Shown here piece after piece: positions 8,745-17,122 of a stretch of DNA of 38,716 nucleotides. This stretch comes from Muribaculum sp. (GTDB lineage: Bacteria; Bacteroidota; Bacteroidia; Bacteroidales; Muribaculaceae). Under the pieces are notes generated by a model, which did no database searches, was not told the DNA's origin, and worked only from the letters and a program-made list of their open reading frames with translations. Every line of letters begins with the position of its first letter. Positions within the stretch are counted from its first letter, which is position 1. Location: NCBI GenBank assembly GCA_009775095.1, contig VSOZ01000026.1, forward strand, positions 1 through 38,716, written 5' to 3'. Made by a program: the position numbers and the translations under genes.

Positions 8745-9779
8745 ATGAAAACTTTCATCACATTTTTCATCATGCTTGCCGGTATAGGAGCTTTAGCTCA
8801 AAAGTCACCGTCAGAGAACGAAATGAGCGCTTATCTTATGGTATTTCACAAAGATGACACCCACAGCCTGCATATGGCATTGAGCCGTGACGGTTATACG
8901 TTCACCGCCCTTAACGACGGGAAGCCCGTGATAGCGGGCGATACCATAGCCGAGCAGAAGGGCATCCGCGATCCGCACATATTCCGCGGTCCCGACGGAG
9001 CATTTTATCTTGCTATGACCGACCTGCACATCTTTGCCCGGCGCGAAGGACTTCGCGACACAGAATGGGAGCGCGACGGAAGTCTTTACGGCTGGGGCAA
9101 TAACCGCGGACTGGTACTCATGAAGTCATATGACCTGATAAACTGGAAACGAACCAATCTGCATATGGACAAGCTGTCAGACGAATATAAAGAAATAGGA
9201 TGTGCGTGGGCTCCCGAAACAATATACGACGAGAGCAAATGCAAGCTGATGATATACTATACCATGCGTTTCGGCAATGGACAAAACCGGCTTTACTACT
9301 TTTACATAAACAACGATTACGACACAATGGAGACTACGCCGGAGCTATTGTTTGAATATCCGAAAAGAGGTATTGCGGCTATTGACGGTGACATCACTAA
9401 GACAGGCGACATGTACCGATTGATATATGTATCACACGACGGTCAGGCCGGATTAAAACAAGCTGTCTCACACAAAATAAACGGCGGTTTCGTCTATCAG
9501 CCCGAATGGGTTGACCCTGAGCCTAAAGCATGTGAGGCCCCCAACGTGTGGAAGCGCATCGGCGAAAACAAATGGGTACTCATGTATGACTGCTACGGAA
9601 TAGCCAAACACAACTTCGGCTTCGTCGAGACATCCGACTTCGTCAACTTCACTCCGCTGGGCCACTTCAACGAAGGCCCGATGAAATCCACCAATTTCAC
9701 ATCGCCCAAACACGGAGCCGTGGTACACCTCACCGCAGAGGAAGCCGACCTTCTTGAAAAACATTGGAATAACAAATAA
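8745..9779 (+). CDS. Glycoside hydrolase family 43-like enzyme, exported
   Basis: A 344-residue protein with a cleavable signal peptide (about 1-18, ending ALAQ) and a single five-bladed beta-propeller domain. Candidate catalytic residues of the GH43 type are visible: Asp76 in GIRDPHIF (general base), Asp216 in AIDGDITK (pKa modulator) and Glu264 in KACEAPNVWK (general acid). GH43 enzymes remove L-arabinofuranosyl or D-xylosyl residues from plant glycans; specificity cannot be read here. It is first in a run with a second GH43 12 nt downstream and a GH2, preceded by a glycan-sensing regulator, so periplasmic trimming of an arabinose- or galactose-containing glycan is the likely role. Confidence 0.83.
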   Translation: MKTFITFFIMLAGIGALAQKSPSENEMSAYLMVFHKDDTHSLHMALSRDGYTFTALNDGKPVIAGDTIAEQKGIRDPHIFRGPDGAFYLAMTDLHIFARREGLRDTEWERDGSLYGWGNNRGLVLMKSYDLINWKRTNLHMDKLSDEYKEIGCAWAPETIYDESKCKLMIYYTMRFGNGQNRLYYFYINNDYDTMETTPELLFEYPKRGIAAIDGDITKTGDMYRLIYVSHDGQAGLKQAVSHKINGGFVYQPEWVDPEPKACEAPNVWKRIGENKWVLMYDCYGIAKHNFGFVETSDFVNFTPLGHFNEGPMKSTNFTSPKHGAVVHLTAEEADLLEKHWNNK

Positions 9780-9791
9780 GCCTACATTATA

Positions 9792-11503
9792 ATGTCACGA
9801 AAACAATTATTGGTCATCATAACCTTGATGACAGTGATGCCGTTTGCTTTATCGGCCAAGAAAAAAGCGCCCAAGCCCGATGAAAATCCTATATTCACCA
9901 ATGTAGAGTATTACGGACAGGACAGTATTTACATCAACAATCCGCTTGGTGAGGATGAATTTTACAACCCCATTCTGCAAGGCTGCTACCCCGACCCCTC
10001 AATATATGCAGAAAAGGCGATGACTATTATCTCGTATGCTCATCTTTTGTAATGATGCCCGGCTGCCCGATTTTCCACTCCAAAGACCTCGTCAACTGGC
10101 GGCAGATAGGCCATGTGCTTGACCGCCCGTCGCAGTTGCACGTCACCAACAGCGGCACAAGTCAGGGCATGATGGCACCCGGCATTACCTACAATCCCCA
10201 CAACGACACATTCTATATGATAACAACCGTCGACGGCAATTTCGTAGTAAAAGCAAAAGACCCGGCAGGACCATGGAGTGACCCCATACGCCTCGGCTTC
10301 GGCGGTATCGACCCATCATTGTTCTTCGATGACAACGGCAAGGCCTACATCGTGCATAATGACGGACCCCGAAAAGGCATGTGGTCAGGCCATCGTACCA
10401 TAAAGATTTGGGAGTACGATGTAGCTAACGACAGACTCGTACCGGACTCCGACCATGTGATAGTCAACGGCGGCACGAAGTTTCACAAAAAGCCGTTCTG
10501 GATTGAGGCACCACATATATATAAGAAAGACGGCAAATACTACCTGATGTGTGCCGAAGGCGGCACCGGCGATACACACAGTGAAGTCGTATTCATGAGC
10601 GACAACCCCACCGGCCCATACATCGAGGCGCCATCCAATCCGGTACTTACACAGCGGTATCTCGACCCGCAACGCAAAGAAAAAGTTGACTGGGCCGGAC
10701 ACTCCGACGTCATAAAGGGTCCTGACGGGAAGTGGTACGGCGTATTCCTCGCCATACGCCCCAATGTCAACGACCGCACCGTCACCGGACGTGAAACCTT
10801 CATACTTCCCGTCGACTGGAGCGGAAAGTGGCCCGTGTTTGAGAACGGACTGATACCCATCGAGCCAAAGCTCAAACTTCCCCATGGCGTAAAAAATATG
10901 ACCGGCACAAACGGCTTCTTGCCCCAAGGCAACTTCGGCTTCAAGGATGACCTGACCGCCGATACTCTCGACTACCGATGGGTAGGACTGCGCACGATGA
11001 TCGACAGCGTGGCACGACACACCCCCTTCGGCTTGCGACTTCTCACAAACAACCATAACATAACGGAAAACCGCCCGTTGTCAGCGGCGTGGACTCGTCA
11101 GATACACAACGACTTCTCCTTCTCGACCGACCTCCTCTACCGCCCGCGCAGCGAGAAAGACCTCGCCGGCATAGCCTGCATACAAAGCAACAAGTTCAAC
11201 TACGTATTCGGAATTACCCGTAAAGGCAAAACCGACTACATTGTGCTACAACGCACAGCCAAAGGCATCAGTAACATCGTGGCATCGCTGCCTATAGACA
11301 ACTTCAACGGCAAAATAGCCCTGAAAGTCAGCGCATCCGACGATATGTACCGGTTTGCATACAGCCTTGACAGCGGCAACACCTATATCGACTTGAGCGC
11401 TCCGCAATCAGGCGACATTCTGTCAACCGACATAGCCGGCGGCTTCGTAGGCAATATGCTCGGTCTATACTCAACTTCCAACAACACTGCAATACCCCGA
11501 TAA
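9792..11503 (+). pseudogene. GH43 glycosidase broken by a 2-nt insertion
   Basis: Two abutting frames together encode one GH43 protein of about 570 residues. The first (9792-10052) holds a signal peptide and runs to GCYPDPSI, including the catalytic base Asp68. The second (10052-11503) begins inside the domain at MMPGCPIFHSKDLVNW and continues through GIDPSLFFDD, WIEAPHIYKKDG and a C-terminal beta-sandwich domain. Removing two bases from the ATATAT at 10002-10007 restores ICRKGDDYYLVCSSF, the expected family sequence, and joins the frames. The first frame ends TAATG, so the second could restart at the overlapping ATG, but that product would lack its signal peptide and catalytic base. The rest of the second frame is intact, so the lesion is recent, switchable, or a sequencing error. 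Expected activity if repaired: beta-xylosidase or alpha-arabinofuranosidase. Confidence 0.85.
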
Positions 11504-11505
11504 TC

Positions 11506-14430
11506 ATGAATCCGCGTATAACATTATCAACATTTATAACATTGTGCTCTTGGCTATGTGTTTCAGCGGCTTACGCTGACTCAAAAACGCCATGGAACGA
11601 TCCGGAAGTCAACGAAATAAATCGATTGCCGGCAAAAAACGATTTCGTCAATGCCGGTGAGCAACGCATATCGCTACATGGACTTTGGAATGCAACGGTA
11701 GACGGAATGGATACATCGAATCCTATATGCAAGAAGTGGTCGCTTACAAAAGTGATGCCAATTCCCGGTATGTGGGAGCTTAACGGAGTCGGTGAACCTA
11801 TGTATTGTGGCGTAGGGTACGAATGGAAAAATTGGTGGAAGAGCACTCCGCCTCAGCTTCCCGACTCGGCAAATTATTCGGTAACATATGAGCGGGATTG
11901 GAGAATTCCGGTCGGTTGGAAACAAAAGGATATAATACTACACATAGGCAGTGTAACACCTTGTGTCGAAATTTGGGTCAACGGCCTATATGCAGGTTAC
12001 GGTGAAGATTCAAAACTCGAACAGGAATATGACCTGACTCCATTCATCAAGCCGGGTAAGCTCAATAATCTTAAAATGAAAGTACGCCGTTGGTGTGACG
12101 GTTCTTATATGGAAGATCAGGATTTTTTTCGCTACAAAGGTTTCGCTCGCGACACATATCTTGCCGCGCGGCCCAAGAACCGTATTGACGATGTCGTCAT
12201 AACTGCATCACTTAATGACGACTATACACAAGGGAGTGTTGATGTCAAGGTAAAGACCAAAGGTAAAGTCAGATGGAAAACGATAATAGACGGGCAGAAT
12301 GGACTTGTGGTAAAACACCCCAAACTATGGAGTGCGGAAGAACCTAATCTCTATAAGGTCATCATAACCTCAGATTGCGGCGACTCGATTGTGCAGGACG
12401 TCGGTTTCCGTAATGTATGTATCAAAAACAACCAACTGCTTATCAACGGCAAGCCGGTGCTAATCAAGGGCGTTAACAGGCATGAACTTGATCCTGACAT
12501 GGGATATATTGTAAGCAAGGAACAGATGGAGCACGACATAAAGCTCATGAAAGACTTTAATATCAACGCATTGCGTATGAGCCATTACCCTAATGACCCG
12601 TACATGTATGAGCTTTGCGACCGATATGGCATTTATGTCGTCAGTGAGACCAACATCGAGAGCCACGGCATGGGCTTCAAAGAGAATACTTTGGCAGGGA
12701 ATCCGGAATTTCGTACCGCACATATGGAGCGAAACAAGCGGCATGTCAATTCACGCCGCAATCATCCGTCGATTATCATATGGAGCATGGGCAACGAATG
12801 CGGCTATGGCGACAACTTCGAGCAAGTATACGATTGGCTGAAAAAAGAAGACCCCTCAAGGCCCATACAGTTTGAACAGGCATATGACACCCGTCGTGCC
12901 ACCGACATATACTGTCCGATGTATCCGTCATATGAAAATATGGATAAATATCTTTCCGACTCCACCAAAACCAAGCCGATGATCATGTGCGAATATGCAC
13001 ATGCCATGGGAAACGCTTTAGGTGACTTCAATGAATATTGGCGCCGTATACGCCGGAACGCCAAAGCACAAGGGGGCTTTATATGGGACATGGTCGATCA
13101 GGCGTGCAGAGTGAAGAAAGGCGCTTCGCAACTTCATGACAACTCCAACGAAACTGATTTTTTCGGATACGACGGCGATTGGTCTACCACATATACGGGA
13201 GATCTCAACTATTGCGTGAACGGCATTTTCAATCCCGACAGAAAACCAAACCCATCAGCATACGAGGTGAGATATTATTATCAGGATATTCTCACCAAGT
13301 ATCTCGGAGGCGACTCCATTGAGATCTTCAACGAATTTTTCTTCAGAAGTCTTGATGACGTCACACTTGAGTGGACACTGCTAAAGGACGGATACATGAT
13401 GGCGGACGGCTCCCACAATATAAAAGGCATTAGCCCCCAATCCAAGAAAGTATTAAAACTGCCACTTCCGACAATTGACAAAAATGAGGATATTCTCCTT
13501 AATGTAGAATATGTCCGAAACGATAAACGCATCGCATACGACCAATTGCGTCTGTCATCGTCTGAAAGTGTAAAAAAACAAAACATGTCATCGCCCGCTA
13601 CGGTAGAGATTGGCTTTGACGATACGACCGGCTTTCTAAACCGATACACGGTAAACGGAGTGGAGCTGATAAAGGAAGGAGCGACATTGATGCCCAACTT
13701 CTGGAGAGCACCGACCGACGATGATTATGGAGCAAAGCTACAACTCAAAATGAAATGCTGGAAAAATCCGAAATTTTCACTTGTTTCAAGCCGGCAATCG
13801 GGCAATACATTTATGTACACATACAATATCGACGGGGTTGACGGAGTCCTTGAACTAAAATATGACGTACTGACCGGAGGAGAGTTAAAAGTAAGCCAGA
13901 AGTTCATAAAGGGAAAAAATGCGAAAATACCCAATATGTTCCGCTTCGGAATGCAAATGAAGCTACCCGAAGAATTTGACAGAATCGAATATTACGGCCG
14001 AGGTCCGTGGGAAAATTATTCAAATCGAAACGCATCGTCAATGCTCGGCATTTTCTCACAGACGGTTGACGAACAGTTTCATTCATATGTACGCCCACAG
14101 GAGACCGGGACAAAAACCGACGTCAGGTGGTTTAAAATATACAATTCGGCAGGTATCGGCATGGAAGTTTCATCATCACATCCGCTATCAATGAGCGCAC
14201 TTCATTTCGACATCAGCCAACTTGACGGAGGACCGGATAAGAAGCTGAACACATTGCCGAATCGACACTCCGAACTGATTGAAAAAGGTGCATTCACTAA
14301 CCTGTGCATTGACAAGGTGCAGCAAGGGCAGGCCATAATTGACTCTTGGGCGGCAAAACCGCTTGAACAATACATGGTACATCCTGAAAGCCAAGAATAT
14401 TCATTCACATTAAGGCCATATATCCGATAA
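11506..14430 (+). CDS. GH2 beta-galactosidase (LacZ type), exported
   Basis: A 974-residue exported enzyme starting 2 nt after the upstream stop. After a signal peptide (about 1-24) come the LacZ sugar-binding domain (about 70-220), a short immunoglobulin-like domain, and the catalytic TIM barrel (GVNRHELDPDMG near residue 322). The acid/base is Glu431 in SMGNECGYG and the nucleophile is Glu496 in MIMCEYAHAMGN, both conserved as in LacZ. The C-terminal half contains the beta-sandwich small chain (FWRAPTDDDYGAKLQ; YYGRGPWENYSNR). The first immunoglobulin-like domain (about 225-310) looks roughly 25-30 residues shorter than usual. Beta-galactosidase is the best call; another GH2 specificity for beta-linked galactose or related sugars is possible. 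It closes the GH43-GH43-GH2 run. Confidence 0.9.
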   Translation: MNPRITLSTFITLCSWLCVSAAYADSKTPWNDPEVNEINRLPAKNDFVNAGEQRISLHGLWNATVDGMDTSNPICKKWSLTKVMPIPGMWELNGVGEPMYCGVGYEWKNWWKSTPPQLPDSANYSVTYERDWRIPVGWKQKDIILHIGSVTPCVEIWVNGLYAGYGEDSKLEQEYDLTPFIKPGKLNNLKMKVRRWCDGSYMEDQDFFRYKGFARDTYLAARPKNRIDDVVITASLNDDYTQGSVDVKVKTKGKVRWKTIIDGQNGLVVKHPKLWSAEEPNLYKVIITSDCGDSIVQDVGFRNVCIKNNQLLINGKPVLIKGVNRHELDPDMGYIVSKEQMEHDIKLMKDFNINALRMSHYPNDPYMYELCDRYGIYVVSETNIESHGMGFKENTLAGNPEFRTAHMERNKRHVNSRRNHPSIIIWSMGNECGYGDNFEQVYDWLKKEDPSRPIQFEQAYDTRRATDIYCPMYPSYENMDKYLSDSTKTKPMIMCEYAHAMGNALGDFNEYWRRIRRNAKAQGGFIWDMVDQACRVKKGASQLHDNSNETDFFGYDGDWSTTYTGDLNYCVNGIFNPDRKPNPSAYEVRYYYQDILTKYLGGDSIEIFNEFFFRSLDDVTLEWTLLKDGYMMADGSHNIKGISPQSKKVLKLPLPTIDKNEDILLNVEYVRNDKRIAYDQLRLSSSESVKKQNMSSPATVEIGFDDTTGFLNRYTVNGVELIKEGATLMPNFWRAPTDDDYGAKLQLKMKCWKNPKFSLVSSRQSGNTFMYTYNIDGVDGVLELKYDVLTGGELKVSQKFIKGKNAKIPNMFRFGMQMKLPEEFDRIEYYGRGPWENYSNRNASSMLGIFSQTVDEQFHSYVRPQETGTKTDVRWFKIYNSAGIGMEVSSSHPLSMSALHFDISQLDGGPDKKLNTLPNRHSELIEKGAFTNLCIDKVQQGQAIIDSWAAKPLEQYMVHPESQEYSFTLRPYIR

Positions 14431-14465
14431 AAAACAATTACTCCTTCTTTACCGCCCTTCAACAA

Positions 14466-14498
14466 GAGGGTGCTTGACAACAAAAATTAAGCACCCAC
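14466..14498. terminator. Inverted repeat after the GH2 gene, possible terminator
   Basis: GGGTGCTT (14468-14475) pairs with AAGCACCC (14489-14496), extendable by two pairs, around a 9-13 nt loop. It lies about 40 nt after the GH2 stop. It lacks a proper T-run on the plus strand, so it may be a weak or Rho-assisted terminator. Confidence 0.4.
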
Positions 14499-14522
14499 TA
14501 AAAATCATTGGTAAATGTCGAT

Positions 14523-14554
14523 TTTGCACGGTAGTGATTTTTTGGTTAAATTTG
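14523..14554 (+). promoter_or_regulatory. Full Bacteroidetes promoter of obgE
   Basis: TTTG at 14523-14526 (-33) and TAAATTTG at 14547-14554 (-7) are separated by 20 nt, matching the TTTG-N19-21-TAnnTTTG consensus. Transcription should begin near 14560, leaving a leader of about 70 nt. Confidence 0.82.
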
Positions 14555-14567
14555 TAGGTTGACAGCG

Positions 14568-14597
14568 GTCGCGGGCCTGAACACGCAAGGCCCCGAC
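14568..14597 (+). promoter_or_regulatory. Stable hairpin in the obgE 5' leader
   Basis: GTCG and GGGCCT (14568-14571, 14573-14578) pair with AGGCCC and CGAC (14588-14597), a 10-bp GC-rich stem with one bulged C and a 9-nt loop. It begins right after the predicted start site. It could stabilise the mRNA or modulate translation; no riboswitch family is recognised. Confidence 0.4.
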
Positions 14598-14628
14598 GAT
14601 GTTCTGACATTATAAATTATGTATCATT

Positions 14629-15813
14629 ATGGCAGAATCCAATTTTATTGACTACGTGAAGATATTGTGCCGCTCGGGAAAGGGCGGCGCCGGCTCCCGA
14701 CACTTTTACCGGGCCAAGTACATACCCAAAGGAGGTCCTGACGGAGGCGACGGAGGACGCGGCGGCCACATCATACTGCGTGGCAATAAAAACATGTGGA
14801 CGCTCCTGCCGCTGAAATATCAGCGCCATGTATTTGCCGGCAACGGACAGAGCGGGTCAGGCAACCGCAGTTTCGGCAAGGACGGCGAGGACAAGATAAT
14901 CGAAGTACCCTGCGGCACTGTAGTATTCGATGCCGAGACCGGCGACTTCCTCTGTGAAGTGACCGAAGACGGAGAAGAGATAAAGCTCCTGCGCGGAGGA
15001 CGCGGCGGTCTTGGTAACTGGCACTTCAAAAGCGCCACCAATCAGACTCCGCGATATGCCCAACCGGGCGAACCGGCAATAGAAAAGACCGTGATACTCG
15101 AGTTGAAACTGCTCGCCGATGTCGGTCTAGTAGGATTTCCCAACGCCGGAAAGTCGACCCTGCTGTCATCAATCTCCGCGGCACGCCCCAAGATAGCCGA
15201 CTATCCGTTCACCACAATGGAGCCGCAGCTCGGCATAGTCAGCTACCGCGACAACCGGTCGTTTGTCATGGCCGACATACCGGGCATAATCGAGGGTGCA
15301 AGCGAAGGCAAAGGGCTTGGACTACGCTTCTTACGCCATATAGAGCGCAACGCCGTGCTGCTGTTCATGATACCGGCCGACGCCAACGACATACGCAAAG
15401 AGTATGACATACTGCTCAACGAACTGACACGCTTCAATCCGGAGCTGGCCGACAAACGCCGCGTACTCGCCATCAGCAAGTGCGACATGCTCGATGACGA
15501 GCTAATGGCAGAAATAGAGCGCGACCTGCCCGAGGATCTGCCACATGTATTCATTTCTGCAGTATCCGGACTTGGCATACAGAAGCTCAAAGACATGCTT
15601 TGGGAAGCAATTACCGACGAAGCCAACCGCATAGAACCCGCCACCATAACCCATCGCCGTCTTGACGGCCACCACCGTGTAAGAGAAGAGGACGAATTCA
15701 TATTTGAAAACACCCCGCAGGAAGCGGATGAAGAGATGCCGCTCGATGGTGACTGGGACGAAGAGTGGGATGACGAATGGGAAGACTATGACGGCTCTGA
15801 CGATGCCCGTTGA
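14629..15813 (+). CDS. obgE: Obg-family GTPase (ribosome assembly)
   Basis: A 394-residue cytoplasmic GTPase. The N-terminal Obg domain (about 1-160) has the glycine-rich signature: SGKGGAGSRHFYR, GGPDGGDGGRGGH and GGRGGLGNWHFKS. The G domain follows with G1 GFPNAGKST (near residue 169), G2 DYPFTTM, G3 ADIPGIIEGA, G4 SKCD and G5 ISAVSG. The tail is very acidic (DWDEEWDDEWEDYDGSDDAR), as seen in Bacteroidetes Obg. Known function: 50S subunit maturation and growth control. A complete promoter lies 75 nt upstream. The 3' end overlaps pgeF by 26 nt, so the two are probably translated together. Confidence 0.97.
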   Translation: MAESNFIDYVKILCRSGKGGAGSRHFYRAKYIPKGGPDGGDGGRGGHIILRGNKNMWTLLPLKYQRHVFAGNGQSGSGNRSFGKDGEDKIIEVPCGTVVFDAETGDFLCEVTEDGEEIKLLRGGRGGLGNWHFKSATNQTPRYAQPGEPAIEKTVILELKLLADVGLVGFPNAGKSTLLSSISAARPKIADYPFTTMEPQLGIVSYRDNRSFVMADIPGIIEGASEGKGLGLRFLRHIERNAVLLFMIPADANDIRKEYDILLNELTRFNPELADKRRVLAISKCDMLDDELMAEIERDLPEDLPHVFISAVSGLGIQKLKDMLWEAITDEANRIEPATITHRRLDGHHRVREEDEFIFENTPQEADEEMPLDGDWDEEWDDEWEDYDGSDDAR

Positions 15814-16549
15814 CAATTTCATACAGCCATTAGACATAGCGCCGGGTGTACGCGCCGGCTTCACCACCCGAGGCACGATAACAGCGTCGCCTTACTCCGG
15901 CATCAACATCTGTCACTATACAGGCGACAATCCTGTCCATGTAGCCGACAGCTGCAACCGCTTTTCAAGCGCCACCGGCGTATCGCTTGACCGCATAATC
16001 GTACCGCGTCAGACCCACTCGTCCAATTGTGCCGTAATCGACCACATACCGGTTAATGCTTCTGACATAGACGGAGTTGACGCCCTCGCCACGACACTAA
16101 CGGGCGTTATCATAGGTGTGTCTACTGCCGATTGCGTTCCCGTCATATTGGCCGACGCCGACAACAGAGTCATAGCCGCAGCCCATGCAGGATGGCGCGG
16201 AGCACTGGCAGGCGTGACCGACAACGCCGTCGACACCATGTGCCGGCTCGGAGCCGACATCAACAAAATAAAGGCCGCTATGGGGCCCTGCATATGCGCC
16301 AACTGCTTCGAGGTCGGTCAAGAGGTGGCCGACGCATTTCCCGACCATGTAATCGTACACAGCTTCCTGAAACCGTACATCGACCTGCCGTTGTACATAA
16401 AATACCGGCTCGAATCCGTCGGCATAGCCCCGTGCCACATATCACTTCCACCCGCCTGTACCAGATGCTATCCCGACCGCTACTTCTCGGCCCGAACCCT
16501 CGGCATAAACTCCGGCCGCATCTTCACCTTCATCTCCCTCAACCCTTGA
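15788..16549 (+). CDS. pgeF: PgeF/YfiH/LACC1 family (peptidoglycan editing factor / purine nucleoside phosphorylase-like)
   Basis: A 253-residue cytoplasmic protein of the multicopper-polyphenol-oxidase-like DUF152 family. Motifs in order: RQTHSSNCAVID, GVSTADCVPVILAD, AAHAGWRGALAGV, MGPCICANCFEVG and CTRCYPDRYFSART, supplying the His/Cys metal site of the family. Characterised relatives either edit UDP-MurNAc-L-Ser precursors or act as purine nucleoside phosphorylases. I chose the ATG at 15788 because it gives MTALTMPVDNF and has a weak purine-rich GGGAAG a few nt upstream; the ATG at 15803 is an alternative, and the frame open from 15704 is just overlap with obgE. It follows obgE in the same operon. 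Confidence 0.9.
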   Translation: MTALTMPVDNFIQPLDIAPGVRAGFTTRGTITASPYSGINICHYTGDNPVHVADSCNRFSSATGVSLDRIIVPRQTHSSNCAVIDHIPVNASDIDGVDALATTLTGVIIGVSTADCVPVILADADNRVIAAAHAGWRGALAGVTDNAVDTMCRLGADINKIKAAMGPCICANCFEVGQEVADAFPDHVIVHSFLKPYIDLPLYIKYRLESVGIAPCHISLPPACTRCYPDRYFSARTLGINSGRIFTFISLNP

Positions 16550-16559
16550 AATTTTTCCT

Positions 16560-16622
16560 GCATCGGTGAAACTATCTTGTAGAACCGACGTCTAACTCGG
16601 CAAAACAATTCATCACCGATGC
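16560..16622 (+). repeat. Perfect 10-bp inverted repeat spanning the sigma-gene promoter and start codon
   Basis: GCATCGGTGA at 16560-16569 is the exact reverse complement of TCACCGATGC at 16613-16622. The left arm overlaps the -35 element of the ECF-type promoter and the right arm contains the start codon of the sigma factor (16619). The 43-nt spacing suits either a DNA-level operator or, in read-through RNA from pgeF, a long-range hairpin that hides the start codon. Confidence 0.65.
16567..16592 (+). promoter_or_regulatory. ECF-type promoter, probable autoregulation of the sigma gene
   Basis: TGAAAC (16567-16572), a 16-nt spacer, then CGTC (16589-16592) followed by TAA. This is the -35/-10 layout recognised by many ECF sigma factors (for example the SigM/SigX/SigW type). 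It sits 26 nt before the sigma gene ATG, so the factor probably drives its own gene. A primary TAnnTTTG box is absent here. Confidence 0.6.
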
Positions 16623-17116
16623 CACCCATTGAAATTGAAAATAAAGACAGCGCATTTGACTCGCTCATAGCTCTGCATGGCAGCACCATCTCAAAAGTGT
16701 GCTACTTCTATGCCATTGACACGGATGACTTCAACGATCTTCGACAAGAAGTCCTTATAAACTTATGGCGCGGGATTGATCGGTTTCGCGGAGAGGCCCA
16801 TATGTCGACATGGGTCTATCGCGTATGTCTAAATACCTGTGTGTCCTACTTCCGCCGAAACAAAAAGCGTAAACTGTCGGTCCCGGTAGACGAGTGTCCG
16901 CAACTCATAGCCGACGATACCGACAAGTCGGCCATGCTCAAAGAGATGTACAATCTCATCAACCGTCTAGGCAAAACCGACAAAGCACTTATACTTCTCT
17001 GGCTCGACAACTACGACTATGAGACAATATCCGAGGTCATGGGCATCCCCCGCAATACCGTAGCTTCACGGCTGCACAGAATAAAAGAACGACTTGTAAA
17101 ATATTCTAACCAATAA
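16619..17116 (+). CDS. ECF-family RNA polymerase sigma factor
   Basis: A 165-residue two-domain sigma-70 family protein. Region 2 spans about residues 12-78 (DFNDLRQEVLINLWRGIDRF; HMSTWVYRVCLNTCVSYFRR), binding core polymerase and the -10 element. Region 4 spans about 105-160 (YDYETISEVMGIPRNTVASR), the helix-turn-helix for the -35 element. Size and lack of region 3 make it ECF. It lies 70 nt after pgeF and is followed 6 nt later by a small membrane protein, the usual position of an anti-sigma factor. The upstream ECF-like promoter and inverted repeat suggest autoregulation. Regulon unknown. Confidence 0.93.
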   Translation: MPPIEIENKDSAFDSLIALHGSTISKVCYFYAIDTDDFNDLRQEVLINLWRGIDRFRGEAHMSTWVYRVCLNTCVSYFRRNKKRKLSVPVDECPQLIADDTDKSAMLKEMYNLINRLGKTDKALILLWLDNYDYETISEVMGIPRNTVASRLHRIKERLVKYSNQ

Positions 17117-17122
17117 CTCCGT

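Noticed and set aside
10385..11056. A 223-codon minus-strand open frame
   Set aside because: It lies wholly inside the GH43 gene on the opposite strand and shows no family features; the plus-strand frame has clear GH43 motifs.
16613..16622. Arm of the inverted repeat as a simple terminator of pgeF
   Set aside because: The arms are 43 nt apart, there is no T-run after the right arm, and that arm contains the sigma-gene start codon.
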